64,000 bases of DNA. Origin: Bacillus sp. ISL-55. GTDB taxonomy: Bacteria > Bacillota > Bacilli > Bacillales > Cytobacillaceae. The position numbers were made by a program, and so were the translations under genes. The DNA lies in contig NZ_JAGGQU010000038.1 in the NCBI RefSeq assembly GCF_018613155.1, positions 93,871 through 157,870 on the forward strand, given 5' to 3'. The first letter of the stretch is position 1; every line of letters starts with the position of its first letter. Of the stretch, positions 54,259 through 63,184 are shown piece after piece. Below the pieces are notes generated by a model that was not told the DNA's origin, did no database searches, and saw only the letters and a program-made list of their open reading frames with translations.

Positions 54259-55316
54259 TGCCGGACAACTCCCCTGATATAGTCGCTGACGATACTCTCG
54301 TCATTTGGAAGCAGCACTGGTGAAATCGTGCTGATGTCAATCGCGGTTGAAGGATCCTTCAATCCATTTCCCGTCAATACGGCAACTATTCTGGATCCAG
54401 AAGGAATTTCTCCTCTTTGTAAAAGTTTATGGATTCCCGCAAGCGATGCGCAGGATCCTGGCTCAGCGAAAATCCCTTCGGTGCTCGCCAGCTTGCTGTA
54501 GGCTTGTAAAATCTCATCATCTGAGACGAAATCGATTTTTCCTTCTGATTCGTCACGGGCTGATACTGCAAGATCCCAGCTTGCCGGGTTTCCAATGCGG
54601 ATCGCCGTTGCGATTGTCTCTGGCTGTTCGATCGGCTGCCCCTTGACAATCGCAGCCGCCCCTTCTGCCTCAAAACCAAACATCCGCGGCAAACCAGTGC
54701 GCTTACTTGAATCGTATTCTTTGAACCCTTTCCAATATGCGCTGATATTGCCGGCATTCCCCACCGGGATTGCCAGAATGTCAGGTGCTCCGCCCAGCTG
54801 GTCACAAATTTCAAACGCAGCGGTTTTTTGTCCTTCAAGCCGGTAAGGATTGACTGAATTCACGAGGGTTACCGGTTCTGTTTCACTGATTGCCCTGACC
54901 ATTTTTAACGCTTCATCAAAGTTCCCTTCAATCGACACGATGCTTGCTCCATACATCACAGCCTGCGCCAGTTTTCCCATCGCGATTTTCCCTTCAGGAA
55001 TGACGACGATGCATCTTAAACCTGCCCTTGCTGCATAAGCAGCCGCAGAGGCGGAAGTATTGCCTGTTGAGGCGCAGATCACAGTGTCACTGCCTGCCTC
55101 CTTAGCTTTAGCGACTGCCATGACCATGCCTCTGTCTTTAAAAGAACCTGTAGGATTTACTCCTTCTACTTTTACATATAAATCTACTCCCCACTCCTCT
55201 GAAAGCTGGTCAAGCCTGATCAGCGGGGTATTTCCTTCATGGAGGGTGAGCAATGGTGTCTCGGCATTGACTGGCAGGTGTTCACGGTATTCGCTTAACA
55301 GCCCCCGCCATCTCAT
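54255..55316 (-). CDS. thrC: Threonine synthase
   Basis: PLP enzyme that converts O-phosphohomoserine to threonine. The 353-residue product has the PLP lysine in [11 protein letters not shown] (about residue 60), [17 protein letters not shown], and the phosphate-binding glycine loop [11 protein letters not shown]. Its start overlaps the end of hom by 4 nt and its stop overlaps thrB by 4 nt. Confidence 0.96.
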   Translation of the reverse strand: MRWRGLLSEYREHLPVNAETPLLTLHEGNTPLIRLDQLSEEWGVDLYVKVEGVNPTGSFKDRGMVMAVAKAKEAGSDTVICASTGNTSASAAAYAARAGLRCIVVIPEGKIAMGKLAQAVMYGASIVSIEGNFDEALKMVRAISETEPVTLVNSVNPYRLEGQKTAAFEICDQLGGAPDILAIPVGNAGNISAYWKGFKEYDSSKRTGLPRMFGFEAEGAAAIVKGQPIEQPETIATAIRIGNPASWDLAVSARDESEGKIDFVSDDEILQAYSKLASTEGIFAEPGSCASLAGIHKLLQRGEIPSGSRIVAVLTGNGLKDPSTAIDISTISPVLLPNDESIVSDYIRGVVRQ

Positions 55317-56611
55317 GCTCCGGCACTTCCTTCCACCCTGTATGAGCTTTTGACATCTTTCACAAACTTTAGGTCGCGCAGCTCCATTAAAATATCCTGG
55401 TAATCCTTCAGGGAGGCTTGATGCGTTACGACCACAATCTCCGCAAGCTCCTTTTCCTTCAAAGGCAGCTGGAGGATTTTCTCAAAGCTGACGTTATGGC
55501 TTGCGAAAAGGGAGGTGATTTTCGAGAATACACCAACTTCGTCATGGACGTGGAAACGCAAGAAGTGCTTTGAATTCACTTCTCCATCATTCTTAAGCTG
55601 TTTCTCATACTGCGGAGTGACAAAAGAAGTGCCGTTTACCCCAAGGCGCATGTTTTTGACGACACCGACCAGATCGGAAACTACTGCTGTTGCAGTTGGC
55701 AAGCTTCCGGCACCAGGTCCGTAAAACATTGTCTCTCCGACTGCTTCTCCATACACATACACCGCATTGTACTCATTATTGACAGACGAAAGCGGGTGCG
55801 ATGATGGCAGCAATGCCGGCTCGACGCAAACCTCGACCTTATCACCTTCACGAACGGCGATGCCGAGCAGTTTCATCGTATAGCCCAGCTGTTTCGCATA
55901 CTGCAGGTCTTCTTCGGTTACAGAAGTGATGCCTTTCACTTTGACATCATCCAGGTCAATCTTCATTGAAAACCCTAAAGTGGCCATGATCGCCATTTTT
56001 CGAGCCGCATCCAGTCCGTCTACATCAGATGCAGGGTTTGCCTCAGCATACCCGAGCTGCTGCGCTTCCTTCAACACGCTATCGTACGCCAGTCCCTCCT
56101 GGCTCATTTTCGTTAAAATGTAGTTTGTAGTGCCGTTCACAATCCCCATCATCTTTGTGATTCTGTCAGACGCAAGACCATCCACCAGACTGCGCAGGAT
56201 CGGGATTCCTCCGGCGACACTCGCTTCAAAAAAGAGGTCGCAGCCATTTTCATTGGCCACTGTTAAAAGCTCGGAACCGTGGACGGCCATCAAATCCTTG
56301 TTTGCCGTCACAATATTCTTTTTGCTCCTTAATGCCTGAAGCAGGTGTTCTCGAGTATCTTCAATCCCGCCCATAACCTCGATTACCACTTCAATCTCCG
56401 GGTCTTCCATAATATCTGCTGGATTCACCGTCAGGAGAGATGGGTCCACTTTTACCGACCTCTCTTTATCAACATCCTGGACGAGGATTTTCTTCACTTT
56501 AATAGGGCACCCAACCTGGTGCATCAATTTATCCTGATGGTTTTCAATAATCCTGACTACACCTGACCCTACTGTTCCCAAACCTAGAAGTCCAACCGAG
56601 ATTGCCTGCAT
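55313..56611 (-). CDS. hom: Homoserine dehydrogenase
   Basis: NAD(P)H-dependent reduction of aspartate semialdehyde to homoserine. The 432-residue product has an N-terminal Rossmann domain ([17 protein letters not shown]), catalytic-domain segments [10 protein letters not shown] and [14 protein letters not shown], and a C-terminal ACT domain ([25 protein letters not shown]) for threonine feedback. ATG at 56611 follows GAGAGGGGAAAAGAAA. First gene of hom-thrC-thrB, with a clear promoter and palindrome upstream. Confidence 0.96.
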   Translation of the reverse strand: MQAISVGLLGLGTVGSGVVRIIENHQDKLMHQVGCPIKVKKILVQDVDKERSVKVDPSLLTVNPADIMEDPEIEVVIEVMGGIEDTREHLLQALRSKKNIVTANKDLMAVHGSELLTVANENGCDLFFEASVAGGIPILRSLVDGLASDRITKMMGIVNGTTNYILTKMSQEGLAYDSVLKEAQQLGYAEANPASDVDGLDAARKMAIMATLGFSMKIDLDDVKVKGITSVTEEDLQYAKQLGYTMKLLGIAVREGDKVEVCVEPALLPSSHPLSSVNNEYNAVYVYGEAVGETMFYGPGAGSLPTATAVVSDLVGVVKNMRLGVNGTSFVTPQYEKQLKNDGEVNSKHFLRFHVHDEVGVFSKITSLFASHNVSFEKILQLPLKEKELAEIVVVTHQASLKDYQDILMELRDLKFVKDVKSSYRVEGSAGA

Positions 56612-56638
56612 TTTCTTTTCCCCTCTCTCGTGTCTATT

Positions 56639-56654
56639 ACAAATGTACATTTGT
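56639..56654. promoter_or_regulatory. Perfect 16-bp palindrome, candidate operator for hom
   Basis: ACAAATGT followed by ACATTTGT lies just downstream of the -10 box and 28 nt upstream of the hom start, where a bound repressor would block transcription. B. subtilis hom is controlled by ThrR; whether this is its site is untested. Confidence 0.55.
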
Positions 56655-56669
56655 TTTTGTATAGTAGAC

Positions 56670-56698
56670 ATTATAAATACCAGAAACAGCTTTTACAA
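56670..56698 (-). promoter_or_regulatory. Promoter of the hom-thrC-thrB operon
   Basis: On the minus strand TTGTAA (56693-56698) and TATAAT (56670-56675) are separated by 17 bp, a near-consensus sigma-A promoter. The expected start site lies about 50 nt upstream of the hom ATG. Confidence 0.7.
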
Positions 56699-56790
56699 GG
56701 AATATTTAGGGAGCATTTCCTGTGTAAACGCTTAATCATATGGGGCTGTAAGTGTAAAAAATTTTAAAATTTTGATTATAATAAAAGTCT

Positions 56791-56824
56791 AAAAAAAATC
56801 CTTCCCGTTGATAAGGGAAGGATT
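56791..56824 (-). terminator. Intrinsic terminator after the 2-hydroxyacid dehydrogenase gene
   Basis: An 11-bp stem AAATCCTTCCC with complement, then a T run on the minus strand. Confidence 0.88.
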
Positions 56825-56830
56825 TGCAGA

Positions 56831-57808
56831 TTATTGGAGCACTTCTTTGTTAACGATTGTCTTTGGGCTGTCACCTGTGAGGACAGCTTTAACATTTGCG
56901 CCGCAAAGCTTGATCATGGTTGTCCGGGTTTCGGTGCTTGCACTGCCAATGTGCGGGATCGCAGTTACGTTTGGCAGTTCCAGCAGCGGATGGTCAGCGG
57001 AAATTGGCTCTTTTTCAAAGACATCGAGTCCTGCGGCTGCAATCTCACCATTTTTAAGAGCATCGTATAAAGCCTGCTCGTCCACAACCGGGCCGCGGCC
57101 TGCATTGACGAAAATCGCACTTTTTTTCATTTTCGCAAAGACATCCGCGGTAAAAAGGTTTCTCGTTTCCGGCGTTAGCGGTGCCAGCGACACTACAAAG
57201 TCAGATTTCGCGACAAGATCCTCAAAAGAGCTGTAAACAGCACCCAGTTCTTTTTCAGCTTCATGTTTTCGGGAACGGTTATGGTAAAGGATCTCCATGC
57301 CGAACCCTTTGGCCCTGCGTGCGACCGCTTCGCCAATTTTACCCATGCCGACAATCCCGATTGTCTTCCCAAACACATCATGCCCAGCAAGCAGGTACGG
57401 ACTCCAGCCTCCCCACTTGCCAGCCTTTATATATTCTGCCGCTTCGACTATACGTCTTGCGGATGCCATCAGCAAAGAAAAGGTAAGGTCTGCTGTCGTC
57501 TCTGTCAGCACATCAGGTGTGTTCGTAACGATGATGCCACGCTTTGTTGCTGCTCCCAGGTCAATGTTATCAAAGCCGACCGCCAGATTTGCGACCACTT
57601 TAAGGCTCTCGCCTGCTGACAAAACTTCCTCGTCGACTTTGTCAGAGAGCATTGTGATTAAAGCGCTGGCTTTTTTGGCTTCCTCTAAAATAACTTCCCT
57701 TGGTGCGGGGATATCTTCCTGATCCCACATTTTTACTTCAAAAAGCTCGGTGAGATCCACAATTGTTTCTTCAGGTAACTTCCTGGTGATATAAACATAT
57801 GGTTTCAT
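56831..57808 (-). CDS. D-2-hydroxyacid dehydrogenase (glyoxylate/hydroxypyruvate reductase-like)
   Basis: A 325-residue NAD(P)-dependent D-2-hydroxyacid dehydrogenase. Visible are the nucleotide-binding KTIGIVGMGKIGEAVARRA (about residue 148), the catalytic arginine in VNAGRGPVVDEQAL, the glutamate in GLDVFEKEP, and the histidine in AIPHIGSAS. The likely substrates are glyoxylate, hydroxypyruvate or 2-ketogluconate. AAAGGAGTTAGACT precedes the ATG. It is a separate unit upstream of hom on the same strand. Confidence 0.92.
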   Translation of the reverse strand: MKPYVYITRKLPEETIVDLTELFEVKMWDQEDIPAPREVILEEAKKASALITMLSDKVDEEVLSAGESLKVVANLAVGFDNIDLGAATKRGIIVTNTPDVLTETTADLTFSLLMASARRIVEAAEYIKAGKWGGWSPYLLAGHDVFGKTIGIVGMGKIGEAVARRAKGFGMEILYHNRSRKHEAEKELGAVYSSFEDLVAKSDFVVSLAPLTPETRNLFTADVFAKMKKSAIFVNAGRGPVVDEQALYDALKNGEIAAAGLDVFEKEPISADHPLLELPNVTAIPHIGSASTETRTTMIKLCGANVKAVLTGDSPKTIVNKEVLQ

Positions 57809-57894
57809 AGTCTAACTCCTTTGAAAGCGTTTAATATAGTAGAATAATTTCATTCTACCACAAAGTCACACTTTCCTTAGCGAAAAAGTTTCGA

Positions 57895-58902
57895 CTATCG
57901 TAATAACCAATCGACTGCCGGAAGTTTCGCTGCTTTTACCGGCGCTTCGCTAAGATGGTAAAAATGGCTCAAAAACCGCTCATGATCACTGCTTTGATTC
58001 AAATACTTCCGCAATCGGTCTTCAAGCTGGCGCTTCGTCTGTTCTGACTGAGTTATATAGTAGTTTTCAACAGTCTCATAGTAGTGTAGGGGGAACAACA
58101 ACCTTGAGTAAAGCAGCCTCCATGAGAACGAAGACAGCACCGTCATTGATTGGTATTCTGCCAGGAAATTTTTGATTTCCGGCTGGCTCGTCTGGATGTT
58201 CGCAAAATAACGATCCCTGACCCATTCTGCGAGGTCCCGGCTGCCATGATCAAATACCCACTCGAAAGGATTTTTGACAAAATACGTTCCTCTCCAAACA
58301 TTATTCGTGAAACGCTCATGGCAAACCGTGCCATGATCAATCCTTGTCGGTTTATCATCAATTTCGGTATCAGCGAGATACTGGATCGCATTCTCGGATA
58401 ATCCCATGTAATACGGAAAGGATTCCATGAACATCTTCTCAAAATCATTCTCCGGCTCAGTATAAAGCTTTCCGCTCCATACCTTCTCCATCTGGTCGAG
58501 CCGTTTTTCCCAGAGCTGTTTCCATTGTCCAACCCGGTTCATGCTTTCAACTTTAAAGGGGATTTGCCGGCCCCGAGCATGGAATTTGGCCAGTTTCCTG
58601 CCTGTTCTTATTTTTTCAGGCATAGGGGATGCGCGGTTCATCAACACGCAGTACTTCCTCCCCTCCCACTCGCAAATTTGCTTTCCTTCCTGATCCGCCA
58701 GCAGCCTCGAGACATTCCGGTCCCCAGCTGTTTGCAAATGGTCTGCAATCCTCGCCAGCTCGCTTATCTCTTGCTCTTTTACACCATCAGCGTCCATAAT
58801 TAAATAAAGCCCTTCATTATACTTATATCCATGATATCTTCCAAGAGATACTTCTGAATCTGCTGAAATCCCATATACTTCTTTTAACATCTTTTGAAAC
58901 AT
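57895..58902 (-). CDS. yutH: Spore coat-associated protein YutH (CotS-like kinase fold)
   Basis: A 335-residue protein of the CotS/YutH group, which has an aminoglycoside phosphotransferase-like fold and is found on spore coats. Recognisable segments are GRKYCVLMNRASP, FHARGRQIPF, and the APH-like IDHGTVCHERFTNN and WVFDHGSRDLAEW, where kinases have the HxD and DxD motifs. The catalytic asparagine and aspartate pattern is partly altered, so kinase activity is doubtful. ATG follows GAGGTGCTAAT. Confidence 0.88.
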   Translation of the reverse strand: MFQKMLKEVYGISADSEVSLGRYHGYKYNEGLYLIMDADGVKEQEISELARIADHLQTAGDRNVSRLLADQEGKQICEWEGRKYCVLMNRASPMPEKIRTGRKLAKFHARGRQIPFKVESMNRVGQWKQLWEKRLDQMEKVWSGKLYTEPENDFEKMFMESFPYYMGLSENAIQYLADTEIDDKPTRIDHGTVCHERFTNNVWRGTYFVKNPFEWVFDHGSRDLAEWVRDRYFANIQTSQPEIKNFLAEYQSMTVLSSFSWRLLYSRLLFPLHYYETVENYYITQSEQTKRQLEDRLRKYLNQSSDHERFLSHFYHLSEAPVKAAKLPAVDWLLR

Positions 58903-59117
58903 ATTAGCACCTCATTTCCAAGCCACTCTTTTACAAATATATGTATTGGATTGTAAAACTTGAATGAACATTACAATGAATAAGCGGCTTCATTAGGGAA
59001 ATGATTTAAAGGAATGAATTCTTTCACTAAAACGGGTTAAGCGGAATATTTTAGGTTAAATAGGATAAAGAGTATGAAAATGATTATGCTGCAATCAAAA
59101 ACAGAAAGGTGATGCAG

Positions 59118-59627
59118 ATGTTAGAAAAGAAACGCGCCATCCATATGACAGAGGAAACTGCCCGGAAGTGGCTCCATGAACGTGGGGTTGAAATAGAAGA
59201 TATCGCAAAACTCGTTTTTTTCCTGCAGGAGAAGTACCACCCAGACCTGCAGATGGATGATTGTATCGAAAACGTAGAACGAGTTCTCTCCAAACGTGAG
59301 GTTCAGAATGCGATTTTGACAGGAATCCAGCTGGATATCCTCGCAGAGCAAAAAAAGCTTGGAGAACCGCTGCAATCAATTATTGAAACAGACGAAAGTC
59401 TGTACGGTGTCGATGAAATCCTCGCATTTTCAATTGTAAATATATATGGGTCGATCGGTTTTACCAATTATGGTTTTATTGATAAACAGAAACCAGGTAT
59501 TCTTGAGAAGCTTAATGATAAGGAAGCCACCGGCAAGTGCCATACTTTCCTTGATGATATTGTCGGAGCAGTCGCTGCTGCAGCATCAAGCCGCCTTGCA
59601 CATAGAGCGGCCAATATAGAAGATTAA
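59118..59627 (+). CDS. yutG: Phosphatidylglycerophosphatase A-like protein YutG
   Basis: A 169-residue PgpA-family-like protein that is soluble, without the membrane segments of enterobacterial PgpA. It has an N-terminal helical extension (LEKKRAIHMTEETARKWL), the central ETDESLYGVDEILAFSIVNIYGSIG, and a C-terminal FLDDIVGAVAAAASSRLAH. ATG at 59118 follows GAAAGGTGATGCAG. Order yutH-yutG-yutF as in B. subtilis. Confidence 0.86.
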   Translation: MLEKKRAIHMTEETARKWLHERGVEIEDIAKLVFFLQEKYHPDLQMDDCIENVERVLSKREVQNAILTGIQLDILAEQKKLGEPLQSIIETDESLYGVDEILAFSIVNIYGSIGFTNYGFIDKQKPGILEKLNDKEATGKCHTFLDDIVGAVAAAASSRLAHRAANIED

Positions 59628-59628
59628 A

Positions 59629-59673
59629 AGAAAAAGCACAGGCGACTGTCCAACTCCGACAAGCGCTGCTGTA
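59629..59673 (+). repeat. Dispersed intergenic repeat, truncated copy
   Basis: Carries GCACAGGCGACTGTCCAACT and CCGACAAGCGCTGCTG; a fragment of the family seen in full at 49633 and 60597. Confidence 0.5.
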
Positions 59674-59680
59674 AAAGGAA

Positions 59681-59719
59681 AAAAGGGACTTGATGCCTTC
59701 AACGGCTCAAGTCCCTTTT
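59681..59719. terminator. Terminator between yutG and yutF
   Basis: A 13-bp perfect stem AAAAGGGACTTGA with complement between convergent genes. Confidence 0.85.
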
Positions 59720-59731
59720 CAGATTATCTGC

Positions 59732-60496
59732 TTAAACTTCCCAATCGTCCAGCGAGTCCACTGTATACGTTGGCATTTCTTCGTACCCTTTCAGCAGTTC
59801 CCTGGTAGTTACACCAGTGTGGACGAGAAGTGTGTCCATCCCTGCTCTCATCCCCGCGAGGATGTCAGTATCATAATAGTCCCCGACCATAAGGGTTTCC
59901 GCTTTTTCTGTCCCAAGTACCTTTAAGGCCTGTTCCATAATCACAGATTCCGGCTTCCCGATAAAAATCGGATCTGTTTGTGTAGATACAGCAATCACGG
60001 AAGTCAACGAACCATTGCCCGGCAGCAGGCCCCGTTCAGTCGGGATGGCGATGTCCCCATTTGTCGAAATGAAGGTCGCTCCATTCCTGACCGCAAGGCA
60101 GCCGACAGCCAGCTTTTCATATGTAATGCCGCGATCGATTCCTGAAACAATGAAATCAGCGTCTTCCCCGGCAAATTTCAGGCCTTTTTCCTCGATCGCT
60201 TTCTGAATTCCCTCTTCGCCAATCACATATACAGTTGCATCCTGTTTTTGCTCATAAATATAGTTCGCTGTTGCCTGGCTCGTTGTAAAAACCTGCTCCT
60301 CAGTCGTTGGAATATCAAAGCCGCGGAGCTTTTCCGCCACTTGTGCAGGTGTGCGCGAAGAATTATTCGTAACGAATAAATATGGGATTTCCGCTTCAAT
60401 CAGCCTTTTTATAAAATCAGAAGCCGCTTCGATCCGTTCTGATCCCCGGTACATCGTCCCATCCAAATCAATTAAATACCCTTTATATTTTTTCAT
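59732..60496 (-). CDS. yutF: HAD-superfamily (IIA, NagD-like) sugar phosphatase YutF
   Basis: A 254-residue HAD hydrolase of the TIGR01457 type. Motif I YLIDLDGTMYRG (about residue 7) holds the nucleophile aspartate. Motif II is LFVTNNSSRTP, and motifs III/IV are IFIGKPES and LMVGDYYDTDILAGMRAGMDT. A IIA cap lies between. AGGAGTGATCAAT precedes ATG 60496. Substrate is a phosphorylated sugar or nucleotide by family. Confidence 0.92.
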   Translation of the reverse strand: MKKYKGYLIDLDGTMYRGSERIEAASDFIKRLIEAEIPYLFVTNNSSRTPAQVAEKLRGFDIPTTEEQVFTTSQATANYIYEQKQDATVYVIGEEGIQKAIEEKGLKFAGEDADFIVSGIDRGITYEKLAVGCLAVRNGATFISTNGDIAIPTERGLLPGNGSLTSVIAVSTQTDPIFIGKPESVIMEQALKVLGTEKAETLMVGDYYDTDILAGMRAGMDTLLVHTGVTTRELLKGYEEMPTYTVDSLDDWEV

Positions 60497-60596
60497 ATTG
60501 ATCACTCCTAACTATATCGTTCCCATGTCGTTAAAAAACGAATACTCCCATTTTATATAAGCCAGGCAAAGAGTGCAAAGGACAAAGCTCACAATA

Positions 60597-60912
60597 ATAA
60601 AAGCGCAAGCGCCTTGGGCAGCCCCGACAAGCGTTGGAGGGCCGACTGATGAAGTCGTTCTTTGACTTCATCGGGCGGACCGAACTCGAAAAGTGAAGGC
60701 GACTGCCCAACTCCGACAAGCGTTGGAGGGCCTGCCAGTGAAGTCGCTCTTTGACTTCAATGGCAGGACCGAAACGTCTCGAGGAGTTAGGAGCCGCAAC
60801 TAGACAAGCGACTCGATGGGCTAGGCGCTGGAGCTGGACACTAATCTAAGTGGATAAATTTATACTTTCTTATTCAATACCAAAAAGCGCAAGCGCCTTG
60901 TTCACCCCCTAC
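60597..60912 (+). repeat. Cluster of dispersed repeats (two fused copies plus a truncated copy)
   Basis: Copies start at 60597 (AAAAGCGCAAGCGCCTTGGG) and about 60697 (GGCGACTGCCCAACTCCGAC). A shared closing part GGGCTAGGCGCTGGAGCTGG ends at 60838, and a further 5' fragment begins at 60885. Both full units contain the GAAGTCGTTCTTTGACTTC type hairpin. This fills most of the 60497-60928 gap. Confidence 0.8.
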
Positions 60913-60928
60913 TTCCTGGATAAGAACA

Positions 60929-60957
60929 GAAAAAGAGACCGCAGTTTAACGGTCTCC
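60929..60957 (-). terminator. Intrinsic terminator after yutE
   Basis: Stem GAGACCG/CGGTCTC with an 8-nt loop, then TTTTTC on the minus strand. Confidence 0.8.
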
Positions 60958-60968
60958 TTTGTCATGGT

Positions 60969-61406
60969 TTACTTTTTAAAAGCGGATACTGGCCCTAATT
61001 CATTCGTTAAGTACTCTCTCACTTTTACTGAAAAAAGCTTGAGATGAGGAAGCTCGGACTTAAAGGTTTCGATCAGGCCGGCATGATCCACGGCAGTATA
61101 CTGCTGGACAAGCATCTTTCTGAAGAGGACGATTTTTTTCAACCCTGCGCTCATATCCTGAGTAACCACTTTTTCATCATCGAGAATATCAATGATGTCT
61201 TCATAGCTTCCCGGGTCACGCATGATGAAACCATCGATCATCGCGTTGCCCACATCAAGTACGGCTTCTACCATTGTATGCGCCGCACGCTCGAGTGCTG
61301 ATTTTTCCATTGGCGATTCCCATGGTCCATTGCTTTCAAAAAATTCGATCTGTCTCTCTAAAAACAGCAATGTTTCTTCAATTTGATCTCTGTCGACAAA
61401 GTACAT
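60969..61406 (-). CDS. yutE: DUF86 (HepT-like) protein YutE
   Basis: A 145-residue helical DUF86 protein. It has the family core AAHTMVEAVLDVGNAMIDGF and VTQDMSAGLKKIVLFRKMLVQQY, which fits the R-x4-6-HxY-like region of HepT RNases with a weakened motif (VLFRKMLVQQY, no His). DUF86 genes often pair with an MNT nucleotidyltransferase antitoxin; none is adjacent here. GAGGTGATAATGA precedes the ATG. Its place beside yutF agrees with B. subtilis yutE. Confidence 0.86.
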   Translation of the reverse strand: MYFVDRDQIEETLLFLERQIEFFESNGPWESPMEKSALERAAHTMVEAVLDVGNAMIDGFIMRDPGSYEDIIDILDDEKVVTQDMSAGLKKIVLFRKMLVQQYTAVDHAGLIETFKSELPHLKLFSVKVREYLTNELGPVSAFKK

Positions 61407-61428
61407 TCATTATCACCTCATAAAGATG

Positions 61429-62718
61429 CTAGACGGTTTTCAGTAATCCAGGACGGGCATAAAAATAACCTTGTGCCAGTTCAACCTTGTTCCGTGAGAG
61501 AACCGATGCTTCATGCTCATTCTCGATCCCTTCCGCAATGACGGTGGATCCCGCTTCCCGCGCAACAAGCAGCAGCCCTTTCAGCATGGACTCCTTCACA
61601 GAGTTCTTATCAATATTTTCAATGACGGAACGGTCGATCTTAATGACATCCGGCATGATTTCACTGATGGTATTCAAGCTGGCATACCCTGCCCCAGTAT
61701 CATCAACCGCTATTTTGATTCCCATTCCTCTTAACACTTTTATATTATAGATAAAATTCTCGATTCCCTCAATCGAGTCCCTCTCGGTAATTTCTAAAGT
61801 GATCTGATTTGGCTGGATAGTGTCATATGATTGCATCATGTTTTTCAGGTCCCGGACGAATCGGGAATTTCCGAGGGTAATCGGCGTGAAATTGATAAAG
61901 ATATCATCCCGACAGCCAGTCGAAGTGATTTGATCAAGCGTTTTTCTCAACACGATCATTTCCAGGTCATAGAGCGTATTTGTCTGCCGTGCAACTGAGA
62001 AAAGCTGCAATGGACTCTCAAGCGCAGTTCCCTCCGGTCCTCTCGTCAGCATTTCCCACGCCCGGATTTCCTTTGTCGCAACGTCAATGATAGGCTGTGC
62101 TAAAAGCTTGATATTTTGCTGTGCGATTATTCTTTTCATTTCATAAACCATTTCATTGAATTCAGTTTGGATTCGTTTCTCAGCCATCGCAAATGCTTGC
62201 TGATGTGCCTTTAAGACTGCTCCGTGAACGGAATCCACCGATTTATCGATAAAAATAAACCCAGTATCAAAAATAGGCTGAACAGTAGGATACTCTTGAA
62301 AAATCCTGCTCTCCGCTTCCCTGAGGATTTTCTTCATTTTCACATCAATTTCAGAGATACAGTACCTGTTATGGTCAATCCGCATGAACAGGCTCAGGCT
62401 GTCGCTATAATAATCATGAAGGACAATCATGTCCTCTTTGTCGATTTCTTTTTCAATCACGCTTTTGAAATGACGTTTCAAAGCCTTATGAAACTTCCAG
62501 CTCTCCTCACCAAGCTGTGAAGCAAGCTCCTGGTGATTCTTGATCGTGTATGCAATAACAGCAACTTCAAAGCCACTGTTAAAAGCTTTCTTTACCCCAG
62601 AAACGACAGGGTTCCGCAAAATGAACTGTGGAGGATAATAACATATTGTAGAATGCGGCAACATTATTTTTCCCCAACCAAGCAGGTTGTCTAATATGCT
62701 AGTAACACGGCGGGCCAT
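61429..62718 (-). CDS. EAL-domain protein (c-di-GMP phosphodiesterase candidate)
   Basis: A 429-residue protein. The N-terminal 175 residues look like a degenerate GGDEF-type domain without GGDEF residues. The C-terminal EAL domain has EML in AWEMLTRG in place of EAL, keeping the glutamate. FINFTP, LEITERD, VDDTGAGYASL, IKIDRS, AEGIENE and QGYFYARP follow, so the metal-binding and catalytic residues appear kept. ATG at 62718 follows AGAGGATTGAAACCT. There is no membrane segment. It would break down c-di-GMP, the ligand of the riboswitch at 9808. Confidence 0.85.
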   Translation of the reverse strand: MARRVTSILDNLLGWGKIMLPHSTICYYPPQFILRNPVVSGVKKAFNSGFEVAVIAYTIKNHQELASQLGEESWKFHKALKRHFKSVIEKEIDKEDMIVLHDYYSDSLSLFMRIDHNRYCISEIDVKMKKILREAESRIFQEYPTVQPIFDTGFIFIDKSVDSVHGAVLKAHQQAFAMAEKRIQTEFNEMVYEMKRIIAQQNIKLLAQPIIDVATKEIRAWEMLTRGPEGTALESPLQLFSVARQTNTLYDLEMIVLRKTLDQITSTGCRDDIFINFTPITLGNSRFVRDLKNMMQSYDTIQPNQITLEITERDSIEGIENFIYNIKVLRGMGIKIAVDDTGAGYASLNTISEIMPDVIKIDRSVIENIDKNSVKESMLKGLLLVAREAGSTVIAEGIENEHEASVLSRNKVELAQGYFYARPGLLKTV

Positions 62719-62759
62719 AGGTTTCAATCCTCTCAGAAGATGACTAGAACTTTTTATTA

Positions 62760-62768
62760 ATTGTACCA
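62760..62768 (-). promoter_or_regulatory. Possible extended -10 promoter of the EAL gene
   Basis: On the minus strand TGGTACAAT, an extended -10 box, lies about 42 nt upstream of the ATG; no good -35 box. Confidence 0.35.
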
Positions 62769-62902
62769 TATTTAGCTAAAATAGACCTTTTTTCCTAGAT
62801 AGTTATTTCTAAATATTTTTACTTCTTTTTTTATAGTGATAATGTGGATAAGGGGACAGTATTAGACTGCATTGCGAATCGATTTTGTTTTTTGGTGTCA
62901 TA

Positions 62903-63184
62903 AGCTGACGTGATTCCAGGACGAATTTGACAGCATTTCTTGTTCCGCCTTCAAACCTGTCACGATTCCGAGGTTTTCTTGACAGCTTTTCCTGCTTTCC
63001 CTTAAAACCTGTCACGATTCCGGGCTTATCTTGACAGCTTTTCCCGCTTTCCCTTCAAACCTGTCACGATTCCGGGTTTTTCTTGACAGCTTTTCCTGCT
63101 TTCCCTTCAAACCTGTCACGATTCTGGGGTTTTCTTGACAGCTTTTCCTGCTTTTCCTTCAAAGCTGTCACGATTACGAGGTTT
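62903..63184 (+). repeat. Tandem array D of 52-bp hairpin units, broken by an IS
   Basis: Units start at 62955, 63007, 63059, 63111 and 63163, 52 bp apart, with a decayed unit at about 62903. Arms are CTGTCA and TTGACAG with a spacer CTTTTCCTGCTTTCCCTT. The last unit stops in mid-sequence where the IS begins at 63185. Confidence 0.93.

Noticed and set aside
56612..56790. T-box or other riboswitch upstream of hom
   Set aside because: No T-box sequence, specifier loop or antiterminator; the leader is only about 50 nt with a palindrome.
60969..61406. Complete HepT-MNT toxin-antitoxin module
   Set aside because: No MNT nucleotidyltransferase gene lies on either side and the location is the conserved yutE site.
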